64,000 nucleotides of DNA from Lachnospiraceae bacterium UBA3401. Its GTDB lineage: Bacteria; Bacillota; Clostridia; Lachnospirales; Lachnospiraceae. Location: assembly GCA_002358575.1 (NCBI GenBank), contig DEPD01000003.1, positions 1 to 64,000 of the forward strand, read 5' to 3'. Below are positions 26,648-35,532 of the stretch, in pieces. The first letter of the stretch is position 1. Each line of letters starts with the position of its first letter. The notes below the pieces were generated by a model. The model searched no databases, was not told where the DNA came from, and worked only from the letters and a program-made list of their open reading frames with translations. The position numbers were made by a program, and so were the translations under genes.

Positions 26648-28375
26648 ATGAGTTTTATGGATGAATTTAATTTCTGGCTCAATGATGATTACTTTGACCA
26701 GGCAACAAAGGACGAGCTCTTAAAGATTAAGGACAATGAGAGCGAAATTGAGGACCGTTTTTACAAGGAGCTTGAGTTTGGTACGGGTGGACTTAGAGGT
26801 GTGATTGGTGCAGGTACAAACCGCATGAACATCTACACTGTTAGAAAGACGTCACAGGGTCTGGCAAATTATATCATCAAGGCAAATGGGCAGGAAAAAG
26901 GAATTGCCATCGCATATGATTCTCGTTTCATGTCTCCAGAGTTTGCAGATGAGGCGGCGCTCTGTATGGCAGCAAATGGCATTAAGGCATATGTGTTTGA
27001 GTCGTTGAGACCAACACCGGAACTTTCTTTTGCACTGAGGACACTCGGCTGCATCTCTGGCATTGTTATCACAGCAAGCCACAATCCCCCAGAGTACAAC
27101 GGATACAAGGTATACTGGGAAGACGGCGCACAGATTACGGCGCCCAAGGACAAGGATATCATTAATGAGGTGAAGGCTGTAACCGATTATCATACAGTGA
27201 AGACAATGGATAAGCAGGAGGCAATCAACGCTGGTCTGTATCAGGTAATTGGCAAGGAAATTGATGACGCATACATGGTGGAATTAAAGAAACAGATTAT
27301 TCATCCAGATGTAATTCAGGCAGTTGCAGATGACATTAAGATTGTATACACACCGTTGTGTGGAACTGGAAACAAGCCAGTGAGAAGAATCCTCTCTGAA
27401 CTTGGTTTTAAAAATGTGTATGTTGTGCCAGAGCAGGAAAATCCCGATCCTAAGTTTACGACACTGGACTATCCAAATCCAGAAGACCCGAAGGCATTTA
27501 CATATGCCTTAAAGCTTGCAAAAGAGAAGAATGCAGATATTGTGCTTGCGACAGACCCAGATGCGGACAGACTAGGCATCTATGCGCTTGACATAAAGAG
27601 CGGTGAGTACAAGGCGTTTACAGGCAATATGTCTGGTATGCTGATTGCAGAATATATTCTGAGAGAGCGCAGAGCAGCAGGAACAATGCCAGAGAATCCT
27701 GCACTTGTCACAACAATTGTGACGACAAACATGACAGCGCCTATCACAAAAGCGTATGATGTAAAATTGATTGAGGTGCTCACAGGATTTAAGTTTATTG
27801 GTGAGCAAATTAAGTTGTTTGAACAGACTGGTTCCAACAATTATGTGTTTGGTCTTGAGGAGAGTTATGGTTGTCTTGCAGGAACACACGCAAGGGATAA
27901 AGATGCGGTTGTCGCAGTAATGTGTTTGTGCGAGGTTGCTGCATGGTGCAAGAAGAACGGCAAGACGCTCTATGATATGATGCTTGAAATTTATGAAAAA
28001 TATGGTTACTACAAAGAGACACAGTATGCAATCACAATGAAAGGTATTGATGGCTCTAAGCAGATCGCGGCACTGATGGACAAGTTCCGCAACAATCCGC
28101 CTAAGAAATTTGGCGAGTTGGAAGTTGTGCGCGTAAGAGACTATGAGAACGATGTTATCACAGAGCTTGAGAGCGGCAAAACTTATCCGACAGGTCTGCC
28201 AAAGTCCAATGTACTTTATTTTGACCTTACAAATGACTCTTGGTGCTGTGCAAGACCTTCTGGTACAGAACCTAAGATTAAATTCTATATGGGTGTCAAG
28301 GGAACAAGCCTTGAGGATGCACAGAAGAAGGTTGAGAATCTTACAAACGAGGTCAAGGCTGTCATAGAAGAATAA
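26648..28375 (+). CDS. Phosphoglucomutase/phosphomannomutase
   Basis: A 575-residue alpha-phosphohexomutase that interconverts glucose-6-phosphate and glucose-1-phosphate, the substrate of RmlA. The active-site serine is in TASHNPPEYNGYK (about residue 143), the metal loop is DPDADRLG, sugar binding is GLEESYG and phosphate binding is RPSGTEPKIKFY. ATG 26648 is chosen because GGAGG lies 7 bases before it. It has its own promoter and terminator, so it can be expressed apart from the polysaccharide operon. Glucose versus mannose preference cannot be read. Confidence 0.95.
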   Translation: MSFMDEFNFWLNDDYFDQATKDELLKIKDNESEIEDRFYKELEFGTGGLRGVIGAGTNRMNIYTVRKTSQGLANYIIKANGQEKGIAIAYDSRFMSPEFADEAALCMAANGIKAYVFESLRPTPELSFALRTLGCISGIVITASHNPPEYNGYKVYWEDGAQITAPKDKDIINEVKAVTDYHTVKTMDKQEAINAGLYQVIGKEIDDAYMVELKKQIIHPDVIQAVADDIKIVYTPLCGTGNKPVRRILSELGFKNVYVVPEQENPDPKFTTLDYPNPEDPKAFTYALKLAKEKNADIVLATDPDADRLGIYALDIKSGEYKAFTGNMSGMLIAEYILRERRAAGTMPENPALVTTIVTTNMTAPITKAYDVKLIEVLTGFKFIGEQIKLFEQTGSNNYVFGLEESYGCLAGTHARDKDAVVAVMCLCEVAAWCKKNGKTLYDMMLEIYEKYGYYKETQYAITMKGIDGSKQIAALMDKFRNNPPKKFGELEVVRVRDYENDVITELESGKTYPTGLPKSNVLYFDLTNDSWCCARPSGTEPKIKFYMGVKGTSLEDAQKKVENLTNEVKAVIEE

Positions 28376-28400
28376 GAATAACTATTTAGGACAGGAATCA

Positions 28401-28440
28401 AACCGGACGGCTAAGGCAAAAGCCGTCTGGTTTCATTTCG
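28401..28440 (+). terminator. Rho-independent terminator after phosphoglucomutase
   Basis: AACCGGACGGCT (28401-28412) pairs with AGCCGTCTGGTT (28421-28432) with one G-U pair, followed by TTTCATTT. Confidence 0.85.
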
Positions 28441-28474
28441 TAAAGAACTTACATTTGAAAAATAGGAGATTTTT

Positions 28475-28930
28475 ATGAAGAAATTATTTGCGCAGATTAT
28501 GAAGTTTGGCGTGGTGGGTGTGATCTGCTTTGGCATTGATTATATTATTGGACTTTCGGTTATGAAAATGATTGTGAAACTGGGCGGCGAATCCTATTTT
28601 GAACTTGCATCTATGGCAGGTTCAGCGCTGGGATTTACAGTTTCCGTGATTATAAATTACATTATGAGTTTTAAATTTGTCTTCGAGCGGAAAGAAGATT
28701 TAGACCGCAGTAAGGAATTTGTTGCATTTATTATATTGAGTGTGATTGGGCTGGGATTAAATCAATTGATTATCTGGTTCTGTGTCGGACCAATTTATGG
28801 TGGGATTCAATTCATTCAAAATTTATTAAATTATGACCTTGCTTACACAGGCGCAAAGGTGATAGCGACGGCAATTGTGATGGTCTATAATTTTGTTACC
28901 AGAAAGATATTTTTGGAAAAGAAATCGTGA
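28475..28930 (+). CDS. GtrA family membrane protein
   Basis: A 151-residue protein with four membrane helices and the GtrA pattern (KFGVVGVICFGIDYI near the start, NYIMSFKFVF in the middle, NFVTRKIFLEKK at the end). GtrA proteins are thought to move polyprenyl-phosphate-linked sugars across the membrane, or to support the glycosyltransferases that use them. It overlaps the region where the next GT2 gene can start, so the two are co-transcribed. Confidence 0.9.
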   Translation: MKKLFAQIMKFGVVGVICFGIDYIIGLSVMKMIVKLGGESYFELASMAGSALGFTVSVIINYIMSFKFVFERKEDLDRSKEFVAFIILSVIGLGLNQLIIWFCVGPIYGGIQFIQNLLNYDLAYTGAKVIATAIVMVYNFVTRKIFLEKKS

Positions 28931-28953
28931 GCAAATGGAGGATAGGAATTAGG

Positions 28954-30309
28954 ATGTCATTGGCGCAAAATATTAAGAAGACAATTAATTATAGCAAGAA
29001 AAATGGCTATGGCGAAGCAGTTGTTGCAGCGTGGGAGCGAGTGACAGCAAAGTATTATGCCGATTATGACTATCATGCACCCAGTGAGGAAATCTTGGCA
29101 AGACAGAGGGCGGATAAGAATGTATCGGATATTAAGTTTTCAATATTGGTGCCCGCGTATGAGACGCAGGCGGTTTATATGAATGCGCTGATAGAGAGCT
29201 GTGTTGCGCAGACTTATGCGAACTGGGAGCTTGTCATTGCAGACGGAAGTGAAAAGAATGCTGTCAGGGATTTGATCAGCCAGTACCAAGATGCGAGAAT
29301 CAGATATGTACGTCTGGAAGGAAATAATGGGATAGCTGAGAACACCAATCAGGCGATTACCTTTGCAACAGGCGATTACTATGGACTGTTGGATCATGAT
29401 GACATGCTGACACCAGATGCTCTGTATGAGATGGCACACGCCATACAAAAAAGTCGACCAATTTTGGCGTATTCTGACGAGGATAAGTGCGATATGTCGG
29501 GAGAACATTTCTATGATCCGCATTTCAAACTTGATTTTAATTTGGATTTACTTCTGACCAACAACTATATTTGTCATTTTATGACTGTGCGTGCAGATGT
29601 GCTTAAAAAGTTACAGATTAGAAAGGAATATGATGGTTCACAGGACTATGACATTATTCTTAGGATTGTGAGCAATTTATTGATAAAAGAAAAGGAGCGC
29701 AAAGAGGCAAAGCCAATTGAGGAATGCATTGTGCATGTACCAAAAGTGCTCTATCACTGGCGCTGTCATGAAAACTCTACAGCGGATAATCCACAGAGCA
29801 AAATGTATGCGTATGAGGCCGGAAAAAAAGCATTGATAGACTTTGCATCGCGCATGGGCTGGAAGGTTGATGTTCGCCACAACAAACATCTTGGTTTTTA
29901 TCGGATTGAATATGGGGATAGTATCTTGACGCACAGACCAGATTTGGCTGCGGTCGGCGGTTTTGTCGCAAAGCACGGCAAAGTGGCATCTGGTATCTAC
30001 CAGGGACAGCCTTTGCTGTACGCTGGCTATATGAATAGAATGGACTTGTATCAGAATACCAACTGGCTTGATATGCGCAATATGGCAGTCAACAAGGCAT
30101 ATCAGTCAGTCTATGAGGAAGTTACTGGACATTCGTACATCAGTACGCTATCTACAGAAGAAAAGGAATTGCCACAGTGGATACAGGAGTTGTGTCGAAC
30201 CGCAGAGGGAGACAAGAAATTGATGGAGCTTGGCGAAAAGCTGTGCGCGCGCTTGACAGAGGATGGGGCAAGATTGTTGTTGGACCCCGTCTGTGTGAGA
30301 AAAATGTGA
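28954..30309 (+). CDS. GT2 family glycosyltransferase
   Basis: A 451-residue enzyme with one GT2 domain starting near residue 60 (FSILVPAYETQAVYMNAL, GLLDHDDMLTPDALY, YDGSQDYDIILR). This domain is most like the first domain of the tandem GT2 protein at 24378. The C-terminal 150 residues are not assigned. GTG 28927 is an alternative start that would overlap gtrA by 4 bases; ATG 28954 lies after GGAGGATAGGA. It probably acts on the same polysaccharide. Confidence 0.88.
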   Translation: MSLAQNIKKTINYSKKNGYGEAVVAAWERVTAKYYADYDYHAPSEEILARQRADKNVSDIKFSILVPAYETQAVYMNALIESCVAQTYANWELVIADGSEKNAVRDLISQYQDARIRYVRLEGNNGIAENTNQAITFATGDYYGLLDHDDMLTPDALYEMAHAIQKSRPILAYSDEDKCDMSGEHFYDPHFKLDFNLDLLLTNNYICHFMTVRADVLKKLQIRKEYDGSQDYDIILRIVSNLLIKEKERKEAKPIEECIVHVPKVLYHWRCHENSTADNPQSKMYAYEAGKKALIDFASRMGWKVDVRHNKHLGFYRIEYGDSILTHRPDLAAVGGFVAKHGKVASGIYQGQPLLYAGYMNRMDLYQNTNWLDMRNMAVNKAYQSVYEEVTGHSYISTLSTEEKELPQWIQELCRTAEGDKKLMELGEKLCARLTEDGARLLLDPVCVRKM

Positions 30310-30334
30310 AAGGAACACGGTTTGAGAGGGGAAT

Positions 30335-31312
30335 ATGAAAAAGTCAACAATTGTGATACCAAATTTTAACGGTATGCAATATATACAGACTTGTCTTGAA
30401 AGTCTGTACACCGGAACCACAAAAGAAATAGCAGTTATTGTGGTGGACAATGCCTCGACAGACGGGAGTATGGAGTTGGTGCGGGACCGGTTTCCACAGG
30501 TGAAACTGGTTGTCAATCAGACCAATACAGGGTTTAGCCATGCAGTTAATCAGGGAATCCGTCTGAGCAGAACGCCCTATGTGATTTTGTTAAACAATGA
30601 TACGCAGGCAGACTTATCGTTTGTGCATGAGCTGGAAAAAGTCATGGACAACGACAAGCGGAAACGATTTTTCTCTGCTTCCGCAAAGCTTGTCTCGCTG
30701 TACGATAAAGAGAAGACAGATGATGCGGGCGATTATTACTGTGCGCTGGGCTGGGCGTTTGCAAGGGGCAAGGGAAAGTGCGCAGCGGATTACGACAAAG
30801 ACTGTGATATCTTTGCCTCCTGTGCAGGAGCTGCCATCTATCGCAGGGAATTGCTGGAAGAGAATCAGGTCGGATTGTTTGATGAGGAACATTTTGCATA
30901 CTTTGAAGATATTGATATTGGCTATCGTGCAAAAATTTTTGGATATAGAAATCGTTTTGCGGCAAACTCTATAGTATACCATGCAGGAAGCGCCACGAGT
31001 GGTTCGCGGTACAATGCATTTAAGACGAGGTTGGCATCGAGAAATAGTGTCTATCTAATCTATAAAAATATGCCAGTTTTGCAGATTTTGTTGAATTTGC
31101 CGCTCTTGATTACAGGCTTTTTGGTAAAAATGCTATTTTTTGTTAGAAAAGGAATGGGAAGAGACTATCTTACAGGTCTCTGGAAGGGAATCCGGCTGTC
31201 AGCGGGACCTGCTGGAAGAAAACACAGACAGCGCTTTGAAAAGAAAAGAATTAGAAATTACGTGCTGATACAGTTTGAACTTTGGAGGAATTTGTTCCGG
31301 CTTTTTGCATGA
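30335..31312 (+). CDS. GT2 family glycosyltransferase, rhamnosyltransferase-like
   Basis: A 325-residue GT2 enzyme starting directly at the catalytic domain: TIVIPNFNGMQYIQTCL, VVDNASTDGS, VNQTNTGFSHAVNQG, LLNNDTQ and FEDIDIGYRAK. These are typical of bacterial rhamnosyltransferases and related enzymes. A C-terminal hydrophobic helix (LPLLITGFLVKMLFF) and a basic tail suggest membrane attachment. Together with RmlABC a role in adding a 6-deoxyhexose is plausible but not shown. Confidence 0.88.
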   Translation: MKKSTIVIPNFNGMQYIQTCLESLYTGTTKEIAVIVVDNASTDGSMELVRDRFPQVKLVVNQTNTGFSHAVNQGIRLSRTPYVILLNNDTQADLSFVHELEKVMDNDKRKRFFSASAKLVSLYDKEKTDDAGDYYCALGWAFARGKGKCAADYDKDCDIFASCAGAAIYRRELLEENQVGLFDEEHFAYFEDIDIGYRAKIFGYRNRFAANSIVYHAGSATSGSRYNAFKTRLASRNSVYLIYKNMPVLQILLNLPLLITGFLVKMLFFVRKGMGRDYLTGLWKGIRLSAGPAGRKHRQRFEKKRIRNYVLIQFELWRNLFRLFA

Positions 31313-31324
31313 GTAAAAAAAAAG

Positions 31325-31353
31325 TTGTACTTTTTGCTCAAATATTGTAGAAT
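31325..31353 (+). promoter_or_regulatory. Sigma-A promoter for the second priming transferase
   Basis: TTGTAC (31325-31330) and TAGAAT (31348-31353) are 17 bases apart. An overlapping TATAAT sits at 31353-31358. The gene starts at 31387. Confidence 0.6.
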
Positions 31354-31386
31354 ATAATGAGTTAAATTCTTTCCATTGGAATTAAG

Positions 31387-32805
31387 GTGAAAAAATTGAT
31401 AAGAGATAATCAGAAGTATTTTAACAGACTGCTGGTTTTGCTCGATGCACTGGTTATAGGAGCCGCTTACTGGCTTTCCTGGTTTTTGTGGCTTGGCGGA
31501 TATGTGAAAGAAAATGACCCTGGTACAGGTATTTTGGCAGTGCAGATTTATTTCACTGCATTTATAGCAATCGTTCCGGGATATCTGATTCTGTACAATG
31601 CGTTTGATCTGTATTCATCCAAGCGTACAGCAAAGACAGTATATGAGATTTTTAATATTATCAGGGCGAATACCATTGGGCTCCTGGCGGTTATGGTAGT
31701 GCTTTTTGCAATTAATATACCAGATTTTTCGCGCGGCATGATTGGGCTTTTCTATGGAATAAATATTGTGCTAGAATCGCTCATACGAAAAACTGTTCGA
31801 TTTGGATTGCGGCGAATGCGCAAGAAAGGCTACAATGTCAAGCATATTCTATTGGTGGGGTACTCGCGCGCGGCGGAGGAATATATCAACAAGATTAAGG
31901 AGAACCCTGAATGGGGATATGAAGTCTGCGGGATACTGGATGACCATGTTCCGGTGGGGGCTGTCTACAAAGGGGTTCAGGTGACGGATGAGATTGATGC
32001 GCTGCACGCTATACTGCCTGAAAATAAGTTGGATGAGATTGGTATTACGCTTTCTTTGTCCGATTATGACAGGCTGGAAAGTATTGTCAGTATCTGTGAA
32101 AAATCAGGGGTTCATACAAAGTTTATCCCCGATTATAACAGTGTGATTCCAAGCAGACCCTATCTGGAAGACCTTGATGGACTTGCAGTGGTGAATATCA
32201 GAAGAGTGCCGCTCAACAATACAGCAAATATGTTGATGAAGCGGCTGGTGGACATTGTAGGCGCGCTGGCTGCCATTATATTGTCCTCTCCGTTTATGCT
32301 GGTGGCAGCAATTGGCGTGAAGACGACGAGTAGAGGACCGCTAATTTTTAAGCAGGAGAGGGTTGGGCTGCACAATAAGCCCTTTCAGATGTATAAATTC
32401 CGAAGCATGGAAGTACAGAGTACCGCTGATGAAAAGAAGGGCTGGACGACCAAAAATGATCCGAGAGTTACAAAAGTGGGTAGGATTCTTCGGAGTACAA
32501 GTATCGATGAGCTTCCACAGTTTTTTAATGTGTTAAAAGGGGATATGAGCTTGATTGGCCCACGTCCTGAAAGACCTCTTTTTGTTGAGAAATTTAAGGA
32601 GGAAATTCCCAGATATATGATTAAACATCAAGTACGACCTGGGATAACAGGATGGGCACAGGTAAATGGATACAGGGGGGACACCTCGATTAAAAAGCGG
32701 ATTGAGTACGATCTTTACTACATTGAAAACTGGTCGATGACATTTGATTTGAAAATTTTATTTCTTACAGTATTTAAAGGGTTTATTAATAAAAATGCCT
32801 ATTGA
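31387..32805 (+). CDS. Second polyprenyl-phosphate sugar-1-phosphate transferase
   Basis: A 472-residue WcaJ/CpsE-type priming enzyme: five N-terminal membrane segments, a nucleotide-binding-like middle domain (HILLVGYSRAAEEYI), and the catalytic domain with KRLVDIVGALAAI, MYKFRSM, TSIDELPQFFNVLKGDMSLIGPRPERP and RPGITGWAQVNGYRGDT. GTG 31387 is the start; the site before it is weak (AAGG). It has its own promoter. Having two priming enzymes in one locus suggests two lipid-linked products or a choice of first sugar. Confidence 0.94.
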   Translation: MKKLIRDNQKYFNRLLVLLDALVIGAAYWLSWFLWLGGYVKENDPGTGILAVQIYFTAFIAIVPGYLILYNAFDLYSSKRTAKTVYEIFNIIRANTIGLLAVMVVLFAINIPDFSRGMIGLFYGINIVLESLIRKTVRFGLRRMRKKGYNVKHILLVGYSRAAEEYINKIKENPEWGYEVCGILDDHVPVGAVYKGVQVTDEIDALHAILPENKLDEIGITLSLSDYDRLESIVSICEKSGVHTKFIPDYNSVIPSRPYLEDLDGLAVVNIRRVPLNNTANMLMKRLVDIVGALAAIILSSPFMLVAAIGVKTTSRGPLIFKQERVGLHNKPFQMYKFRSMEVQSTADEKKGWTTKNDPRVTKVGRILRSTSIDELPQFFNVLKGDMSLIGPRPERPLFVEKFKEEIPRYMIKHQVRPGITGWAQVNGYRGDTSIKKRIEYDLYYIENWSMTFDLKILFLTVFKGFINKNAY

Positions 32806-32879
32806 GCACTTTGCTATCAATAATTCTGTGCAGAAGTACAAATTTGCGAGCCGCTTTTGGCAGCATGGAGGTTTATAAA

Positions 32880-34457
32880 ATGCAGGAGTATGATAATAAT
32901 AAAAATAATAATATCAGGAGGATGCCGAACAGCAGTGACAGACCGCCGAGAAGTCAGGCGCAGAGTGGTCAAGCAAGAAGACCTGTGTCAAGGCCAGAGC
33001 ATCAGGGGACTGCGGAGAGTTCGTCAAGACCAGTGCGTCGGAACACAGCGGAGGGTCAATCAAGACCAATGCGCCAGAGTACGGCAGAGGGTCAGCCGAG
33101 ACAGAGACCAGTGAATGGACAGTCGGCAAGACCGACACAGGGTGGTCAGCCAAGGCCAGCGGGGCAGAGAGGACCAAGCAGCCAGCCAAGACCGGCAGGA
33201 CAAGGAGAACCAAACAGTCAAGCAAGGAGGCCAGCGTCAAGCGCAGCGCAGGGGTCCTCTGGTCAGCCAAGGACAGCTAACAAGAAAACACAAAATACAG
33301 CGGGCAGCGCGCCTAAGAAAAAAAATGGAAAAAACGTAAGAAACTTAACACCGCAGCAGGCAACAAAGAAAAAACGCAGAAAAATCATACTGTTCGTATC
33401 AGAAATTTTCTTGTTGCTCATATTGGTCGGTGCACTCTGGGCAGTCAAGAAATCGCAGCTAATTCAGTATGTGGATATAAAGCCAGATGATGTCCATATC
33501 AATAAGGAAGTGCAGCAAGTGATTGACGACGGCACGACCAGCATGAAAGGTTACAGAAATATTGCCTTGTTTGGTGTGGATTCGCGCGATAAGGAACTCG
33601 ATAAAAATACGCGAACGGATGTCATTATGATTGCATCAATTAATCAGGATACAAAAGAAGTGAAGTTAGTGTCTGTGTATCGTGACACTTGGCTGAATAT
33701 GTCAACAGATAAGTATGGAAAGGCAAATGCTGCCTATGCAAAAGGCGGGGCGAAACAGGCAATCAGTATGCTTAACATGAACTTTGACATGGATATTACA
33801 GATTTTGTTACCGTGGGATTTGATGCTGTGATTCATGTGGTGGATGCAGTCGGCGGTGTTGAGATAAATGTGACGGAGGCAGAAATCAATGATTTGAACA
33901 ATTATCAGATTTCAATGGTAGGAAAGCAGACAGGGCTGAATGCGAAAGGAGAGCCTAATTTTGAGGCGACGGCCGGTGTGGATTATACACCTGTCACCAA
34001 ACCAGGGCTGCAGACTTTAAATGGATTGCAGGCGACAGCATATTCGCGTATCCGCTACGTCGGAGGAGATGGAGCGAGAACTGAAAGGCAGAGAACCGTA
34101 CTGACACAGATGGCAAAGAAGGCAATGAAGTTAAAACCTGCAACAATCGATGAGATTACCAATGCTGTGTTCAGTGAGATCGCGACTTCTCTCTCAATGC
34201 AGGAAATTCTATCACTGCTTGCAGATATTGCAAGCTATGATATTGGTGAGACGTCCGGTTTTCCGTTTGCAGACCATGTGAAGATGAATGGGCGCGTGGG
34301 AAGTCAGAGTGTTGTCGTGCCAATCGATCTCACAAAGAATGTAACGCTATTACACGAGTTTTTGTTTGACGAACAGGATTATACCCCGTCAGAAACGGTA
34401 AAGGAGTGCAGCAAGCGTATTGTAGCGGAAACGGGTATCAGTTATAATGGGGAATAA
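32880..34457 (+). CDS. LytR-CpsA-Psr (LCP) family protein
   Basis: A 525-residue LCP protein; these enzymes move polysaccharide from the lipid carrier to peptidoglycan. Residues 15-150 are a cytoplasmic Arg/Gln/Pro/Ser-rich low-complexity region with repeats such as GQPRPAGQRGPSSQPRPAGQ; a basic stretch and one membrane helix (ILFVSEIFLLLILVGALWAV) follow. The extracellular LCP domain shows NIALFGVDSRD, RTDVIMIAS, LVSVYRDT, DAVGGVEINV and YSRIRY. ATG 32880 is chosen because GGAGG lies 8 bases upstream. The basic tail contrasts with the acidic tail of the large GH25 protein. Confidence 0.93.
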   Translation: MQEYDNNKNNNIRRMPNSSDRPPRSQAQSGQARRPVSRPEHQGTAESSSRPVRRNTAEGQSRPMRQSTAEGQPRQRPVNGQSARPTQGGQPRPAGQRGPSSQPRPAGQGEPNSQARRPASSAAQGSSGQPRTANKKTQNTAGSAPKKKNGKNVRNLTPQQATKKKRRKIILFVSEIFLLLILVGALWAVKKSQLIQYVDIKPDDVHINKEVQQVIDDGTTSMKGYRNIALFGVDSRDKELDKNTRTDVIMIASINQDTKEVKLVSVYRDTWLNMSTDKYGKANAAYAKGGAKQAISMLNMNFDMDITDFVTVGFDAVIHVVDAVGGVEINVTEAEINDLNNYQISMVGKQTGLNAKGEPNFEATAGVDYTPVTKPGLQTLNGLQATAYSRIRYVGGDGARTERQRTVLTQMAKKAMKLKPATIDEITNAVFSEIATSLSMQEILSLLADIASYDIGETSGFPFADHVKMNGRVGSQSVVVPIDLTKNVTLLHEFLFDEQDYTPSETVKECSKRIVAETGISYNGE

Positions 34458-34466
34458 AGGAGTGAT

Positions 34467-34506
34467 TAAGGGACCGTAACGCCGGTTCCTTATTGTCTTT
34501 GTTTTT
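34467..34506 (+). terminator. Terminator after the LCP gene
   Basis: TAAGGGACCG pairs with CGGTTCCTTA around TAACGC, with one G-U pair, followed by TTGTCTTTGTTTTT. Confidence 0.75.
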
Positions 34507-34551
34507 CCGCTGATGTTAAAACAGCAAATTTAGATTCAGAGGGGGATATTT

Positions 34552-35484
34552 ATGCAGTACAGTGTAGATGTCATATTGCTGACCTACAAGCCCACCAAGC
34601 CAGTTATTGGGCTGATTAGGGCATTGGAGGAGCAGACATATCCCGTGCGGAAAATTATTATTATGAATACAGAAGAACAGTACTTTTACAGTCTTTTTTA
34701 TGGGACAGGTTTTCTGGAAAGGTACAAAAATATTGAGGTTCATCATCTTTCGGAGAAGGAGTTTGATCACGGAAGAACCAGGGCAAAAGGAGTGCAGTAC
34801 TCCAAGGCAGATGTCTTTGTATGTATGACGCAGGATGCCCTGCCAGTGGATACTCAGCTTATTCAGAATTTAGTTTGTACATTGACTAGACAGGACAATA
34901 TTGCTGCCACCTATGCAAGACAGCTTCCATGTCCTAACTGCCGTGAGATTGAGAAGTACACTAGAAGTTTTAATTACCCGGAAAATTCTTTTGTGAAATC
35001 ATTACAGGATGTGGAGCGGCTTGGCATTAAGACGTTTTTTTGCTCCAATGTATGCGCTGCCTACAATCGAGAAATTTATGAGAATATGGGTGGGTTTGTA
35101 AAGAAAGCAATCTTTAATGAGGATATGATTTATGCGGGACATGCGGTCAACGCAGGGTATTGCATCGCTTATGCGGCAGAGGCGTGCGTGCAGCATTCAC
35201 ATAATTATACTTGTATGCAGCAGTTTCATAGAAATTTTGATTTGGGGGTTTCTCAGGCAGAACACCCTGAAGTGTTTGACATTGTATCTTCGGAGCGGGA
35301 AGGTATAAGGCTAATTCGAGATACCATTCGACATCTGTGCAAGACAAGGCATAAAAGATTGATACCTTACCTGTTTGTGTCAAGTGCTTTTAAACTCATC
35401 GGGTATCAGTTGGGAAAGCATTTTCAGTCCCTTCCGGCTGGTATGGTGCGATGGTGCAGTGCCAGCAAGACATATTGGGACTAA
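34552..35484 (+). CDS. GT2 family glycosyltransferase
   Basis: A 310-residue GT2 enzyme. The N-terminus is VDVILLTYKPTKPVIGLIRAL; EFDHGRTRAKG and VFVCMTQDALP match rhamnosyltransferase-like GT2 proteins; FNEDMIYAGHAVNAGY supplies the late acidic motif. No membrane helix is clear. It lies after a terminator and 48 bases before glmS, so it may be transcribed with glmS, or as the last polysaccharide gene. Acceptor is unknown. Confidence 0.87.
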   Translation: MQYSVDVILLTYKPTKPVIGLIRALEEQTYPVRKIIIMNTEEQYFYSLFYGTGFLERYKNIEVHHLSEKEFDHGRTRAKGVQYSKADVFVCMTQDALPVDTQLIQNLVCTLTRQDNIAATYARQLPCPNCREIEKYTRSFNYPENSFVKSLQDVERLGIKTFFCSNVCAAYNREIYENMGGFVKKAIFNEDMIYAGHAVNAGYCIAYAAEACVQHSHNYTCMQQFHRNFDLGVSQAEHPEVFDIVSSEREGIRLIRDTIRHLCKTRHKRLIPYLFVSSAFKLIGYQLGKHFQSLPAGMVRWCSASKTYWD

Positions 35485-35532
35485 AGTGGGAATATTTTAT
35501 AGGGCAGCAGTAAAAAATGGAGGATAGAAAAA

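Noticed and set aside
35485..35532. glmS ribozyme
   Set aside because: The gap before glmS is only 48 bases, too short for the ribozyme, and the conserved core is not seen.
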